Source of the DNA: Bacillus timonensis
Lineage (GTDB): Bacteria > Bacillota > Bacilli > Bacillales > Bacillaceae_L
NCBI RefSeq assembly: GCF_004799755.1
Contig: NZ_SLUB01000038.1
Location: forward strand, 1-39,378
Reading direction: 5' to 3'
Length of the DNA: 39,378 nucleotides
Positions 24,012 through 32,980 of this stretch are shown in pieces. Position numbers and translations under genes: made by a program. The notes under the pieces were generated by a model, which was given only the letters and a program-made list of their open reading frames with translations, made no database searches and was not told the DNA's origin. Each line of letters begins with the position of its first letter. The first letter of the stretch is position 1.

Positions 24012-25547
24012 TTATTCGTTATCTGTTGGTGCCGTTTTTCTTGATTGAGCTAATTCATCGGTTAAATTGTCGATGCTGTTTCTGACATTCCCTTTTCCTG
24101 ACAGGTTTTCGATGATTTCTTTTACATCGATACCAGAGGATGCCTTCAATGATTCCTGAAGGGTGGACATTAAGTTTGTGGCATAGCCGGTTACCTTGTT
24201 GGCACCACTATTTTCGCCATTGCTACCAGTATCCACGACAGTAATTTTATCAATATTTGATAATGGTGCAGCCACTTCTTTTGCATATTGTGGAAGCATT
24301 TTAATCACCATATCGAGGATGGCCGCTTTTCCATACTGTTCGAATGCTTCTGCAATTTTTTGTTTGGCTTCCGCTTCGGCAAGACCTTTTAGGCGGATAA
24401 TATCAGCTTCAGATTCCCCTTGTGCACGCTGGGCTTCTGCCTTTGCAAGACCATCGATGCGGATCTTCTCAGCTTCCGCTTTTGCCATTGCTTCGATTCG
24501 ATATTTATTTGCATCCGCTTCAGCCAATTGCTTCGCTTTTTCTGCCTCAGCCGCTTGAACAACTGAATAACGGTCAGCATCCGCCTTCTTCTTAACCTCT
24601 GAATCATATTGCTTTTCACGACGTAAAATTTCTTTTTCTTCGAGCTCAATTTGCTTCTGTCTTTCAATGATCTGAATTTGCATTTGCTGCTCGGTAACTT
24701 CTTGTTTGGCTCTCGCCTCTTCTAAGTGGTAGGCTTGGTCAGCACGCGCTTTCGCAATGTCTTGTTCTCTACGGAATTCAGCAATTTTCAGCTGGTTGAT
24801 CTTTTCTGCTTCCGCAACCTCGGTAGCACGCTCTAACTCAGACTTCTGCGCTTCCTTTTCGGCTTCAGCGCGTTTAATTCTTGTTTCTTTTTCAGCCTCT
24901 GCCGTTGCAATATCAGCATCGCGCTTTACTTGAGCAATTCTTGGTTTACCTAGAGAATCAAGGTACCCATTCTTATCTCGGACATCCTTGATTGTGAACG
25001 ACACAATCATCAGACCCATTTTTGCTAAATCCTGTGATGCTACCCTTTGTACTTCTTGCGAGAACTTATCACGATTTTTATAGATTTCTTCAACCGTCAT
25101 TGAACCAAGGATTGAACGAAGGTGACCCTCTAATACTTCTCTTGCTTCATTTTCTCTGTCTTCTTTACGTTTTCCTAAAAACTGTTCAGCAGCTGTAGCA
25201 ATTTCTGAAATAGAACCGCCGATTTTAATAATCGCCGTACCATCTGCCATAACAGGTACACCTTGTTCTGTATATACTTCTGGTGTTTGAACATCTAATT
25301 TACTCGATAAGAGACTTAACGGTTCAGCCTGTTGGAAGACTGGAAGTACGAAAGTACCGCCACCACGAACAATTTTGATGCGGTTTCCTGCCTCATCCAC
25401 ATGAACATTTTTTCCACCTAAATAACTTCCTGTTACAATTAGGGCTTCATCAGGTCCAGCTGTTTTGTACTTTGAAACAAATACCCCAATAAGTGCAAGT
25501 AGTAAAAATGCGACAATGCCAATGACAATCCAAATTCCTGTTGTCAT
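24012..25547 (-). CDS. floT: Flotillin FloT (YuaG)
   Basis: 511 aa (B. subtilis FloT about 509). One N-terminal hydrophobic segment (residues 4-26, IVIGIVAFLLLALIGVFVSK), an SPFH/PHB domain (about 30-200) and a long alanine-glutamate-rich coiled coil (about 205-400; many AEAEK repeats), then a C-terminal tail. Flotillins scaffold ordered membrane microdomains and affect membrane fluidity, secretion and cell-wall synthesis complexes. It overlaps yuaF by 4 bp and is expressed from the sigma-W-like promoter in front of it. The third B. subtilis gene, yuaI, is absent. Confidence 0.95.
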   Translation of the reverse strand: MTTGIWIVIGIVAFLLLALIGVFVSKYKTAGPDEALIVTGSYLGGKNVHVDEAGNRIKIVRGGGTFVLPVFQQAEPLSLLSSKLDVQTPEVYTEQGVPVMADGTAIIKIGGSISEIATAAEQFLGKRKEDRENEAREVLEGHLRSILGSMTVEEIYKNRDKFSQEVQRVASQDLAKMGLMIVSFTIKDVRDKNGYLDSLGKPRIAQVKRDADIATAEAEKETRIKRAEAEKEAQKSELERATEVAEAEKINQLKIAEFRREQDIAKARADQAYHLEEARAKQEVTEQQMQIQIIERQKQIELEEKEILRREKQYDSEVKKKADADRYSVVQAAEAEKAKQLAEADANKYRIEAMAKAEAEKIRIDGLAKAEAQRAQGESEADIIRLKGLAEAEAKQKIAEAFEQYGKAAILDMVIKMLPQYAKEVAAPLSNIDKITVVDTGSNGENSGANKVTGYATNLMSTLQESLKASSGIDVKEIIENLSGKGNVRNSIDNLTDELAQSRKTAPTDNE

Positions 25548-26089
25548 AGTTCATTTCCCCCTTTTAACTTCATATTTTGGTAAGGTAAGACATATACAAC
25601 GCCTTCCTTACTATCTATAATAAGAACCTTTTCATCAAAGGAAATAGGTTCATTATTAAAGCTTTTTGCCGATTTAGCGATGGTTCCACTGACTCCTTCT
25701 ATAAGTACTTCGCCAAAGCCATCCACTGGGATTGAGGTGATGACCTTACCAATTCGTCCTTTCAAATCCTCTTCTCTGTAGACCATCGATTCTTCTGCAG
25801 AAGACAATGGGATCAATACAAAGACATTCAATAATGTAACTAAAATAAGTGCTAATACGAGTGAAATAACAAAAATTAAGAAACTATGAAAGGAAAGCAG
25901 TATTTCAAAGATGTAACCAGATGCGCTTAATAATGTGAGGAATGAAAAAATAAGTGTCGGGCTCAAAAAACTGTCTGGAAAGACCCCCTCTAAAAAGTCA
26001 CCAAATAGAATAAACGTGAGGGTACCGATTCCACTAATGACTAGGCCGATTAGATAGATGGTTTGAATATCATATCCAAATAGTTCCAT
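25544..26089 (-). CDS. yuaF: YuaF, NfeD-family membrane protein
   Basis: 181 aa. Several hydrophobic helices occupy the first ~95 residues and a C-terminal OB-fold domain (DLKGRIGKVITSIPVDGFGE...VLIIDSKEGVVYVLPY) follows, the NfeD arrangement. NfeD proteins pair with SPFH/flotillin proteins; B. subtilis YuaF works with FloT. The ATG at 26089 is chosen because GGAGGTGAAGCT lies directly before it; the frame opens seven codons earlier. The stop overlaps the floT start (ATGA). Confidence 0.9.
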   Translation of the reverse strand: MELFGYDIQTIYLIGLVISGIGTLTFILFGDFLEGVFPDSFLSPTLIFSFLTLLSASGYIFEILLSFHSFLIFVISLVLALILVTLLNVFVLIPLSSAEESMVYREEDLKGRIGKVITSIPVDGFGEVLIEGVSGTIAKSAKSFNNEPISFDEKVLIIDSKEGVVYVLPYQNMKLKGGNEL

Positions 26090-26143
26090 AGCTTCACCTC
26101 CAAAATTCAAGAATACTTTTGTAATTTTCTTTACATTCTCATT

Positions 26144-26170
26144 TACGAACCATGTTGATAAAAGGTTTCA
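26144..26170 (-). promoter_or_regulatory. Sigma-W-like promoter of yuaF-floT
   Basis: The minus strand carries TGAAAC (26170-26165), a 17-bp spacer and CGTA (26147-26144), a good match to the sigma-W consensus TGAAAC/CGTA. The B. subtilis yuaF operon is sigma-W dependent. Confidence 0.8.
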
Positions 26171-26285
26171 TTTTTTTATGAATTTTTTTCAAATCTTTGT
26201 AAAAAAATGTCGCATACAAATTATCCCTAATCTTACAATACTCTACAAAAGTTCCTAAATAATTATTTTTTATAGGATTTAAACT

Positions 26286-26320
26286 AATAAAAAAGCAAGC
26301 CCCCTTTAGGTAACTTGCTT
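26286..26320 (-). terminator. Intrinsic terminator after the penicillin-binding protein gene
   Basis: AAGCAAG pairs with CTTGCTT, followed by TTTTTATT on the minus strand, just past the stop at 26327. Confidence 0.85.
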
Positions 26321-26326
26321 GATTTT

Positions 26327-28369
26327 TTAATCTTTATCTTTGTCTTTCTTTTTTTCATGCTTTTTCCGTTTCTTCTCCTCTTCTTTCAACTTTTTTTCTT
26401 CAGCCTTGTTCTTCTTTTTTTCCTCTTTCCACTGATCGTTTTTCTTTTCCTTCCCGTTATTTCCCTTCCACTCGCTCTCCTTCTTCTGAACTGGAGGCTG
26501 ATAGGCTGGAAGATTGAAAGAACTTGGTGGTACATTGCTTAATGACTGCTGAATGATTTCTTTAAATATCGCGGCTGCCGTAGCACTTGAATTGGTTAAG
26601 TAATGATTCTTATCGGTCTTGTCATATCCAAGCCACACTGCACCAACGAGCTCTGGCGTGTATCCGACCATCCAAATGTCCTTTACACCATTAATACCTT
26701 CGAAAGGTAACTGGGTAGAACCAGTCTTTCCTGCCACTTCTCTTCCTTCTATTTGTGCATGACGCCCAGACCCGTTTTCAACGACACCCTTCAGCATAAA
26801 TGTCATTCGCTTGGCAACTTCAGGGGTGGTAATTTGTACAGGCTCTTCCTTCCACTCGGCAATGATTTCACCATTGGCATCGACAATTTTGGAAATGGCA
26901 TGTGCTTTCGTCTTTTTCCCTTCATTCGGAAAAGTTGTAAAGGCTTCGGCCATGTGAAGGGGAGCGACCCCTTCATCGAGTCCGCCAAGAGCCAAAGTTA
27001 AATTATGATCCTTTTCAGTAATCGGAAGTCCAAACTCTTTTACAGAATCAATACCTGTTTTTAGTCCAATTTTATTTAAAAGCCATACCGCTGGAACATT
27101 ATCTGAGTCCCTAACCGCATCGTACATGGTCACACTGCCTTTAAATTTCCCGGAAACATTTGATGGCTGATAGCCGTTGAAACTCATTGGTTTATCCGGT
27201 AATACATCATAAATGCTGTAGCCATGTTCAAGCGCTGGCGTATATACGGCAAGTGGTTTAATAGGTGAACCTGGTTGCCTTCTTAATTGGGTTGCGTGAT
27301 TGAAACCTCGAAACACATGCTCACCGCGCCCACCCACTAATGCGCTGATACCGCCCGTCTTCGGATCTACTAATATAGCACCACTTTGAAGCAATTGATC
27401 CTCTGAGCTAGCAGGAAATAAGCTGTCATTTTTATAGACATTTTCTATGGATGTCTGCATGTGAGGATCAAGCTCAGTATAGATCTCTAAGCCCCCTGAC
27501 ATGACTTCATTTTGGGTAAGTCCATATTTTTCAATCGCTTCTTCGATAATATGATCGATATAATATGGATACTTTCCTTCATATGGGTCAAGCTGGCGTC
27601 CCTTAAACACCATCTCTTGCGCTTTTGCTTCCTTGACTTGATTGGAGGTAAGGTATCCCTGGTCCTCCATTAATGAAAGGACAAGATCTCTTCTGTCTAA
27701 AGATTTTTCTTGATCAATTAAGGGATTCATCTTAGAAGGCGATTTGATTAAACCGGCAAGAATCGCTCCTTCACTCACTGTTAAATCCTTAACCTCTTTA
27801 CCAAAATAAGTTCTTGCGGCGTTTTTTATTCCCCATGCCCCTTCACCGAAGTAAATTTGATTTAAATACATTTCCATGATTTTCTCTTTTGAAAAAGTAC
27901 GTTCAATTTTTTGGGCAAGGAAGAATTCTTCTATTTTTCGCTTCAATGTTTGTTCATGAGTTAAAAATACATTCTTCGTTAATTGCTGGGTAATCGTACT
28001 TCCACCTTCGACGATCTCACCCGCTTTTAAATTCCGGAAAAGTGCACGAATTATCCCGACATAATCAACACCAGGATGTTTGTAAAATCTCCGGTCTTCC
28101 GTGGCGATCACAGCATGAATCACATGTGATGGAATGGTTTCATATCTAACACCTTCAATTTTAGGTCCGGGTACCTTACTTGCGATCTCGCCATTTTTGT
28201 CATAAATAATAGTCGGTTCCGGTAATGGATTATTTAAAGCACTAACATCCCGAGAATTGATATACATGTTGAGTCCAATAGCAACGAATAGAATAAAAAG
28301 CAGACCTACAAGTAGGGTGATTTTTACTCTTCCCACCTCAGACAACGTCTTGATGAAATTTTTTCCCAT
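26327..28369 (-). CDS. Class A penicillin-binding protein (PBP1A family)
   Basis: 680 aa bifunctional peptidoglycan synthase. One membrane anchor (about 16-36), a GT51 transglycosylase domain with catalytic E91 in ATEDRRFYKHPGVDY and GGSTITQQLTKN (122-132), and a transpeptidase domain with SPIK (S368, K371), SDN (422-424) and KTG (547-549). All catalytic motifs are present. B. subtilis PbpF and PbpG (PBP2d) are the nearest types; both act around sporulation, but I cannot choose between them. The last ~50 residues are almost entirely lysine and glutamate (KEKKNDQWKEEKKKNKAEEK and so on). GGAGGG precedes the ATG. Confidence 0.93.
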   Translation of the reverse strand: MGKNFIKTLSEVGRVKITLLVGLLFILFVAIGLNMYINSRDVSALNNPLPEPTIIYDKNGEIASKVPGPKIEGVRYETIPSHVIHAVIATEDRRFYKHPGVDYVGIIRALFRNLKAGEIVEGGSTITQQLTKNVFLTHEQTLKRKIEEFFLAQKIERTFSKEKIMEMYLNQIYFGEGAWGIKNAARTYFGKEVKDLTVSEGAILAGLIKSPSKMNPLIDQEKSLDRRDLVLSLMEDQGYLTSNQVKEAKAQEMVFKGRQLDPYEGKYPYYIDHIIEEAIEKYGLTQNEVMSGGLEIYTELDPHMQTSIENVYKNDSLFPASSEDQLLQSGAILVDPKTGGISALVGGRGEHVFRGFNHATQLRRQPGSPIKPLAVYTPALEHGYSIYDVLPDKPMSFNGYQPSNVSGKFKGSVTMYDAVRDSDNVPAVWLLNKIGLKTGIDSVKEFGLPITEKDHNLTLALGGLDEGVAPLHMAEAFTTFPNEGKKTKAHAISKIVDANGEIIAEWKEEPVQITTPEVAKRMTFMLKGVVENGSGRHAQIEGREVAGKTGSTQLPFEGINGVKDIWMVGYTPELVGAVWLGYDKTDKNHYLTNSSATAAAIFKEIIQQSLSNVPPSSFNLPAYQPPVQKKESEWKGNNGKEKKNDQWKEEKKKNKAEEKKLKEEEKKRKKHEKKKDKDKD

Positions 28370-28388
28370 TCAAATGCCCTCCAAAAAA

Positions 28389-28512
28389 GAAATGCGCAAG
28401 CGCCTTGATCAGCCCCGACAAGCATAAGAAAATCCGGCGAGAAGGATGCCTTTTATCCTTCTTGACGGATTGGCTTATGACCTCGAGGGGCTAGGCGCTG
28501 GAGCTAGACACG
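28389..28512. repeat. Dispersed Bacillaceae repeat, copy 3
   Basis: About 124 bp, beginning AATGCGCAAGCGCC and ending GGCGCTGGAGCTAGACACG, with an internal CGACAAGCATAAG, an AAGGATG...ATCCTT stem and GACCTCGAGGGGCTAGG. It is the most regular of the three copies. The ends (GCGCAAGCGCC / GGCGCTGGAGC) are partly complementary, so the whole forms a long imperfect hairpin. Confidence 0.88.
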
Positions 28513-28623
28513 AAAAATATATTAAAAATAGCGCTACATATATTAATACGAACAGGAAAAATTTTTATGTGCATACAAACGGAATATATTTCACCGATGG
28601 TGGAGAGCAAGATCTTTGTCGAA

Positions 28624-30060
28624 TTAGTTTTTTAAGAATTCATTGATTCGGGTTGTTAGTTCGGTTCTGTCATAGGTGCGGTATAGATTACTTGCAAGAC
28701 GAATTGGGTCACCGAAGAAAAAGCGCTCGTAAAGGGTTTGTCTAGAACCGAATGCACTGATGCAAAAATCCCATGCAAGTCTGAAAAGTTTTACTCGATC
28801 AAATGCATTCGCGTTAGCAGCCTGTAAATATTGATCAAGATTAGCCCTTCTCTCACTTGCAAAGTCTTTTTCGGTTGGAATGGAAACTAGGCCACTTGCA
28901 CCTAATAGCTGTAAAATCTCAGTAAAACGCGGGTATAGACGAGGGAATAAATTAATTGCACTGTATAGAGGGTTAATTGCAGGGGCCATTGTACCCCATT
29001 TATCTATTTTCGCTTGACATTCCGATGTTAACAATAATGCTTTCATCGTCTCTAGCCCAATGATAATTTCACTGATTTTTGCTTGAACGTGCTGATATCC
29101 ACCAATGTCAATTGTATCAACCAAAGCTTGAGCAACCCCTAGCAGGCTTTCCGTTTTTACAACCTGTCTAGAAATTACCTGATGTAGGACCAATGGAAAA
29201 AAGCTTGTTTCCGCATACATTTTATTGGCACAATCAATACATCCATTCATAAAGATTCGTTCCCGTGGGACATGAACATGATTGAAAACAATGATTGTAT
29301 CCATTTCTTCAAACCTTGAGCTAAGTGGATGATCAAAGGTTGAGTCGCGATAGGCAAATGATTCTCTGCAATGAAAAGTCAATCCTTTCGTGTTACTCGG
29401 AATCGAAAAAGCAAAAGCATAGTCCTCATTAAATAAATGACCACCTGAGGGAAATACGATTAATTCATCTGTAATGCCGCCTTGTGTAGCTAGCAATCTT
29501 GCACCATGTATAACAATCCCATCTTCTTTTTTATCAATAACCTTGGCTGCTATAATATTATCGTCGTCATCCGTATGGAAAAGAGAACGGTTTGTTTGTG
29601 GATTTATAAAAGTGTGGGTAAATGAATAATCCTTCTCACACGCTTCTTCATAAAACCTGCGGAGATTTTTCACAAACTCCGGATTATTAGATGAAAATAA
29701 ATCTGCAGCAGCACTAATAGCCATTAAGGACGTATTCATATAATCAGGAGATCGTCCCATCATCCCAAGTGTGCTTTTTGCCCAAGTTTGAATCATCAGA
29801 CGTCTTTTTTCTAAATCTTCTTTCGTCTTTGGTTCTAAATAGGAAGTTCCAATTTGGTTACCTGTTTTAGAAGAGGTAAAAGTCATGATGTCTTGGATTG
29901 ATGGATCACATTGCAGGTCGTAGAGCTTTGCCTGACTCTCCATGACTCCACGAAAAGCAGGATGTTCAGAAATCTTTCCCTTCACCTTCTCCCCATCAAT
30001 CCATATATCAGACTGAAGTTGATTAATTCTATCAATATACTCTTTACCGGATATCGCCAT
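28624..30060 (-). CDS. HpaB-type flavin-dependent monooxygenase
   Basis: 478 aa of the 4-hydroxyphenylacetate 3-hydroxylase/HpaB family (acyl-CoA dehydrogenase fold, FADH2-dependent two-component enzyme; needs a separate flavin reductase, none nearby). Recognisable blocks are FTSSKTGNQIGTSYLEPKTK, FTHTFINPQTNRS, GARLLATQGGITDELIVFPS, HVHVPRERIFMNG, and the C-terminal SERRANLDQYLQAANANAFD and LAWDFCISAFGSRQTLYERF. Size agrees with B. subtilis YoaI. The ATG at 30060 is chosen because GGAGGTG lies upstream at proper spacing (the GTG at 30078 would overlap it). A 13-bp palindrome AGGTTACTAACCT (30079-30091) sits just upstream of that site. It is 140 bp from the diiron gene, so it may have its own control. 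The substrate is unknown. Confidence 0.85.
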   Translation of the reverse strand: MAISGKEYIDRINQLQSDIWIDGEKVKGKISEHPAFRGVMESQAKLYDLQCDPSIQDIMTFTSSKTGNQIGTSYLEPKTKEDLEKRRLMIQTWAKSTLGMMGRSPDYMNTSLMAISAAADLFSSNNPEFVKNLRRFYEEACEKDYSFTHTFINPQTNRSLFHTDDDDNIIAAKVIDKKEDGIVIHGARLLATQGGITDELIVFPSGGHLFNEDYAFAFSIPSNTKGLTFHCRESFAYRDSTFDHPLSSRFEEMDTIIVFNHVHVPRERIFMNGCIDCANKMYAETSFFPLVLHQVISRQVVKTESLLGVAQALVDTIDIGGYQHVQAKISEIIIGLETMKALLLTSECQAKIDKWGTMAPAINPLYSAINLFPRLYPRFTEILQLLGASGLVSIPTEKDFASERRANLDQYLQAANANAFDRVKLFRLAWDFCISAFGSRQTLYERFFFGDPIRLASNLYRTYDRTELTTRINEFLKN

Positions 30061-30200
30061 ATTTTCCAACACCTCCACAGGTTACTAACCTAAAATATGC
30101 TCAGTCCTATCGTCATGTGAGACCATTTTCAACAGTAAATTGTGGAAGTTTGGGGCATCGGATAAATTGGCAAATATGCACTGCATTGAAATACAGCGGA

Positions 30201-30878
30201 TTAGTGAACGTTTTCTAAGATGTCTGTGTACATTCGAGAATGGTAGTACATACCAAATTGTAAACCACGTTCAATCATTTGCTTTTGGTCTCCTTCATAA
30301 TTTAATGCAACGACTTCATAAATTTCGTTCGCATGCTGAACATCAAGCACCTCATGGTCAGTGAAATGAATAAGCGATTTGTTTTCACTTCCATAGTTAC
30401 TTTTTGCAATTTGACCAACCAAAGGAGACACTCTAGCAACAATTTCTTCAATCACACCTAGTGCCGCAAGTCCTTCTAAATAGTGGTAATGTAGACATAG
30501 GTCAGTCAATCCGCGATTATAGGCAATGACCGGTATGCTTGGTTCGCTCTCCATTATTTCTTTCTCTGAAACACCAATCCCTTTTAAAAACTCCTTATAT
30601 GTCTCGCTATGCACATATTTTTCATTCATTTTTCCATGCTCTTCAAATAAATTTTCAACCAATGGCATTCTCATCCGGTAATCTGACATATTTGTTAAAA
30701 TAGCGGATAAAAAACGTGGAAAATAAAGTACAACGTGATAGATTTGAAGGGCCATTTCCTTTCGTTGTTCTTCAGAGAATTCCCCGTTGTTTAAAGCCAC
30801 AAACAACGGATGTTGTTCAATTTTCTTTTCTTGAAACATTCGATCTGTCACTTTCTTTAACTCTACAAATTTCTCCAT
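30201..30878 (-). CDS. Haem-oxygenase-like diiron oxidase (HDO) family protein
   Basis: 225 aa, all helical, TenA/PqqC/haem-oxygenase-like fold (annotated elsewhere as iron-containing redox enzyme). Candidate metal ligands are E75/E79 and H81 in LVENLFEEHGKMNEKYVH, E144 in ALGVIEEIV, and the H175-x3-D179-x2-H182 triad in HFTDHEVLDVQHANE, the spacing seen in CADD-type HDOs. HDO enzymes use O2 for N-oxygenation, C-C cleavage, desaturation or similar steps on amino-acid or fatty-acid substrates. The ATG at 30878 follows GGGGGA; the TTG six bases earlier is less likely. It starts 12 bp after the GNAT-like gene. The substrate is unknown. Confidence 0.8.
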   Translation of the reverse strand: MEKFVELKKVTDRMFQEKKIEQHPLFVALNNGEFSEEQRKEMALQIYHVVLYFPRFLSAILTNMSDYRMRMPLVENLFEEHGKMNEKYVHSETYKEFLKGIGVSEKEIMESEPSIPVIAYNRGLTDLCLHYHYLEGLAALGVIEEIVARVSPLVGQIAKSNYGSENKSLIHFTDHEVLDVQHANEIYEVVALNYEGDQKQMIERGLQFGMYYHSRMYTDILENVH

Positions 30879-30890
30879 GATCAAATCCCC

Positions 30891-31910
30891 CTAAATAAGT
30901 GTTAATTCATGAAAATCCATTGAAAGGTTCGCTGGAATATCTCCGTACGCAAACGTGGTTGATGAAAGTTTTATATAAAATGGATTGTTTCTAAAATATT
31001 GGGCTTCCTCGCTTGACACTCCAAAGAACAAATAGCTGTATTTTTGCTTAAACTTGTTTTGGATATAAGAGATAAATTCCTTTTGATAGTCTTGTCGCTT
31101 TTCTTTCGCAGCGAAAAATGCTAGATACCCCTGTCGAAATGCCTCATCTTGATTTGGTAGGGGTGGACAATTTGCGGTCCTACAAAACAAATTCACGATT
31201 CTAAACGAAAAAGGAAGTTTACTAGAAAGCCTAAGCTTCCGTGCATTGGATTGGTCGACGAGCTTGCAAATGGCTAGGCACTCCTCGTTATCATCTTTTA
31301 TCCCTAAAAAGACACCATTGTTTTTTAAAAACATTTGTTTTCCACACGGAGCAAAGGATTGTGTCCTCGCCAACTTTTTATAAATCCCCCATGCTTCTTC
31401 CCCATCAACTTCGCTTATAGCAAGCCCGGCATTTCGATATTTTAAAAACATTGGAACGCCAATATGAATGGTTCTACCCATTTCAGCTCCACCTGGAAGG
31501 AGTCCATCTCCTTTTGTCATCGATGCTTTGTTTGTGTTGCTATCAAGAACAGTAGAGAACATCCATTTCACGGTTCCTTCGTTTTGATAATAGGACAATA
31601 AATATTCAGCTAAACGATAAAAAGCAAAGGTTCGGTGGTAGTCTGGATGAATTCTTAGGTCATTGATGTAATACACATTTTGACATTTTTGATTGAGTAC
31701 CCGCATTTGTTCACTCACCGCAACACAACCGATTAACTTTTTTTCCCGAAACAATCCAAAATGTCTTGTCACCCCAAATTCCTCTGATAAGCTAAAAAAG
31801 TGAGGAGACCGGTCCACATAGAAAAGATCGCCTCCCGTATTTGTCTCTTTTGACAACTGAAGTAATTGATGGTGATAGGATTCATCTAACTTTCTAAATT
31901 CATAAGTCAT
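30891..31910 (-). CDS. GNAT-like acyltransferase family protein
   Basis: 339 aa. The N-terminal ~150 residues look like a GNAT acetyltransferase (RHFGLFREKKLIGCVAVSEQ; then NVYYINDLRIHPDYHRTFAF YRLAEYL, resembling the acetyl-CoA-binding strand and helix, though without a clean Q/RxxGxG/A). The second half may be a degenerate repeat of the fold (GVFLGIKDDNEECLAICKLV; YSYLFFGVSSEEAQYF). The start overlaps the previous stop as ATGA. An acyl-transfer step on the cluster product is plausible; the specific reaction is unknown. Confidence 0.65.
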   Translation of the reverse strand: MTYEFRKLDESYHHQLLQLSKETNTGGDLFYVDRSPHFFSLSEEFGVTRHFGLFREKKLIGCVAVSEQMRVLNQKCQNVYYINDLRIHPDYHRTFAFYRLAEYLLSYYQNEGTVKWMFSTVLDSNTNKASMTKGDGLLPGGAEMGRTIHIGVPMFLKYRNAGLAISEVDGEEAWGIYKKLARTQSFAPCGKQMFLKNNGVFLGIKDDNEECLAICKLVDQSNARKLRLSSKLPFSFRIVNLFCRTANCPPLPNQDEAFRQGYLAFFAAKEKRQDYQKEFISYIQNKFKQKYSYLFFGVSSEEAQYFRNNPFYIKLSSTTFAYGDIPANLSMDFHELTLI

Positions 31911-32980
31911 ACAATCTGCCCCACTGTGATTTTCTGATACAACATCGAACGTTCTACTCCTTCAAAACGCTTTGACAGTTCCTCATCACAATTAAATCGC
32001 TTCGTAAAAGTTTCAGGCAATGGACCCGAACTGAGCATATTTCGGAACAGTACGGTTGCTGTAGCTGATTTCGCCTGTAAAATTCCATCGCAAATTAATT
32101 CCCTTCCCTTTCCATCCGCCCAATCAAATACATTAGACAAATAAAATGCATCAATGGATTCTTCCTTACTTAAAAGTTCTTGGATACTTACAGGATGTAT
32201 GGCGAGTTTATCCGTATTTCTTTTTGCAGTCTCATATCCTTCCTCAGTTAAATAAAACGGAACACCTTCTTCTTCCTCATACAGATAGGAAGAAAACAAA
32301 ATCTGAGATAAAAAGTAATTATTATGAATGGGCTTTGTTTTCACTTCTTTTTCAAACTGACTCAAAAAGAATTCAGCAAAATCATGTTCACTTGCATTGG
32401 CAAACATAAAGCTCGGAAAGAATTGGAGGTGTGTTGTTTTACTTAATAATATCTTTGCAGCGGTTCTCCATTCAGATGTAGTCAAGTATGTTTCATAAAA
32501 CGCATGCTGTTCCCCAAGATTTTTTGCAGAAAATAACTTCTTCCAAACGGATTCATCATAGATATTCCGACAAATATTTTCCCCTATGAATCTATAAAAG
32601 CGTTCATTCACACCACAATGATTGATTCCTTTTTCAATATCTTGAGAATGCTGCTGCCAATATTCCCTAGCATAATCAGGTAAATCATTAGCTATTGCTT
32701 CATACATTTGAACACGATTTTGACACGAGTCTTCTCCAATAAAAGTGAGAAACTCCTTCAACGAAAAATACTTTATGGCAGCTTTTTTGAGCTCAATTAA
32801 CGCACATTGCGCTGGATTCATATCAACACAAAGAACTTGATCAACCGAATCATTTAGGATGGAAAATGCCGTACATCCTCCTGACCCAATCACTAGTATT
32901 TTCCTCGGCTTTTCTGTTTTTGAAATCTCTCTTTCTAGTACACTATCTTCTCTAATTTGCGAAAAAAAAAGTCTAGACAC
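31907..32980 (-). CDS. DUF3419 / BtaA-like 3-amino-3-carboxypropyl transferase
   Basis: 357 aa. A SAM-binding Rossmann core with VIGSGGCTAFSILN (30-43), VLCVDMNPAQCALIELKKAA (49-68) and DAFYLSNVFDWA is the BtaA/DUF3419 pattern. BtaA moves the 3-amino-3-carboxypropyl group of S-adenosylmethionine to diacylglycerol in betaine-lipid synthesis. The partner N-methyltransferase BtaB is missing here, and the neighbours are oxygenases and acyltransferase-like proteins, so the acceptor is probably not a normal membrane lipid. The start is GTG at 32980, with GGAGGT upstream; the gene overlaps the preceding one by 8 bp. Confidence 0.8.
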   Translation of the reverse strand: MSRLFFSQIREDSVLEREISKTEKPRKILVIGSGGCTAFSILNDSVDQVLCVDMNPAQCALIELKKAAIKYFSLKEFLTFIGEDSCQNRVQMYEAIANDLPDYAREYWQQHSQDIEKGINHCGVNERFYRFIGENICRNIYDESVWKKLFSAKNLGEQHAFYETYLTTSEWRTAAKILLSKTTHLQFFPSFMFANASEHDFAEFFLSQFEKEVKTKPIHNNYFLSQILFSSYLYEEEEGVPFYLTEEGYETAKRNTDKLAIHPVSIQELLSKEESIDAFYLSNVFDWADGKGRELICDGILQAKSATATVLFRNMLSSGPLPETFTKRFNCDEELSKRFEGVERSMLYQKITVGQIV

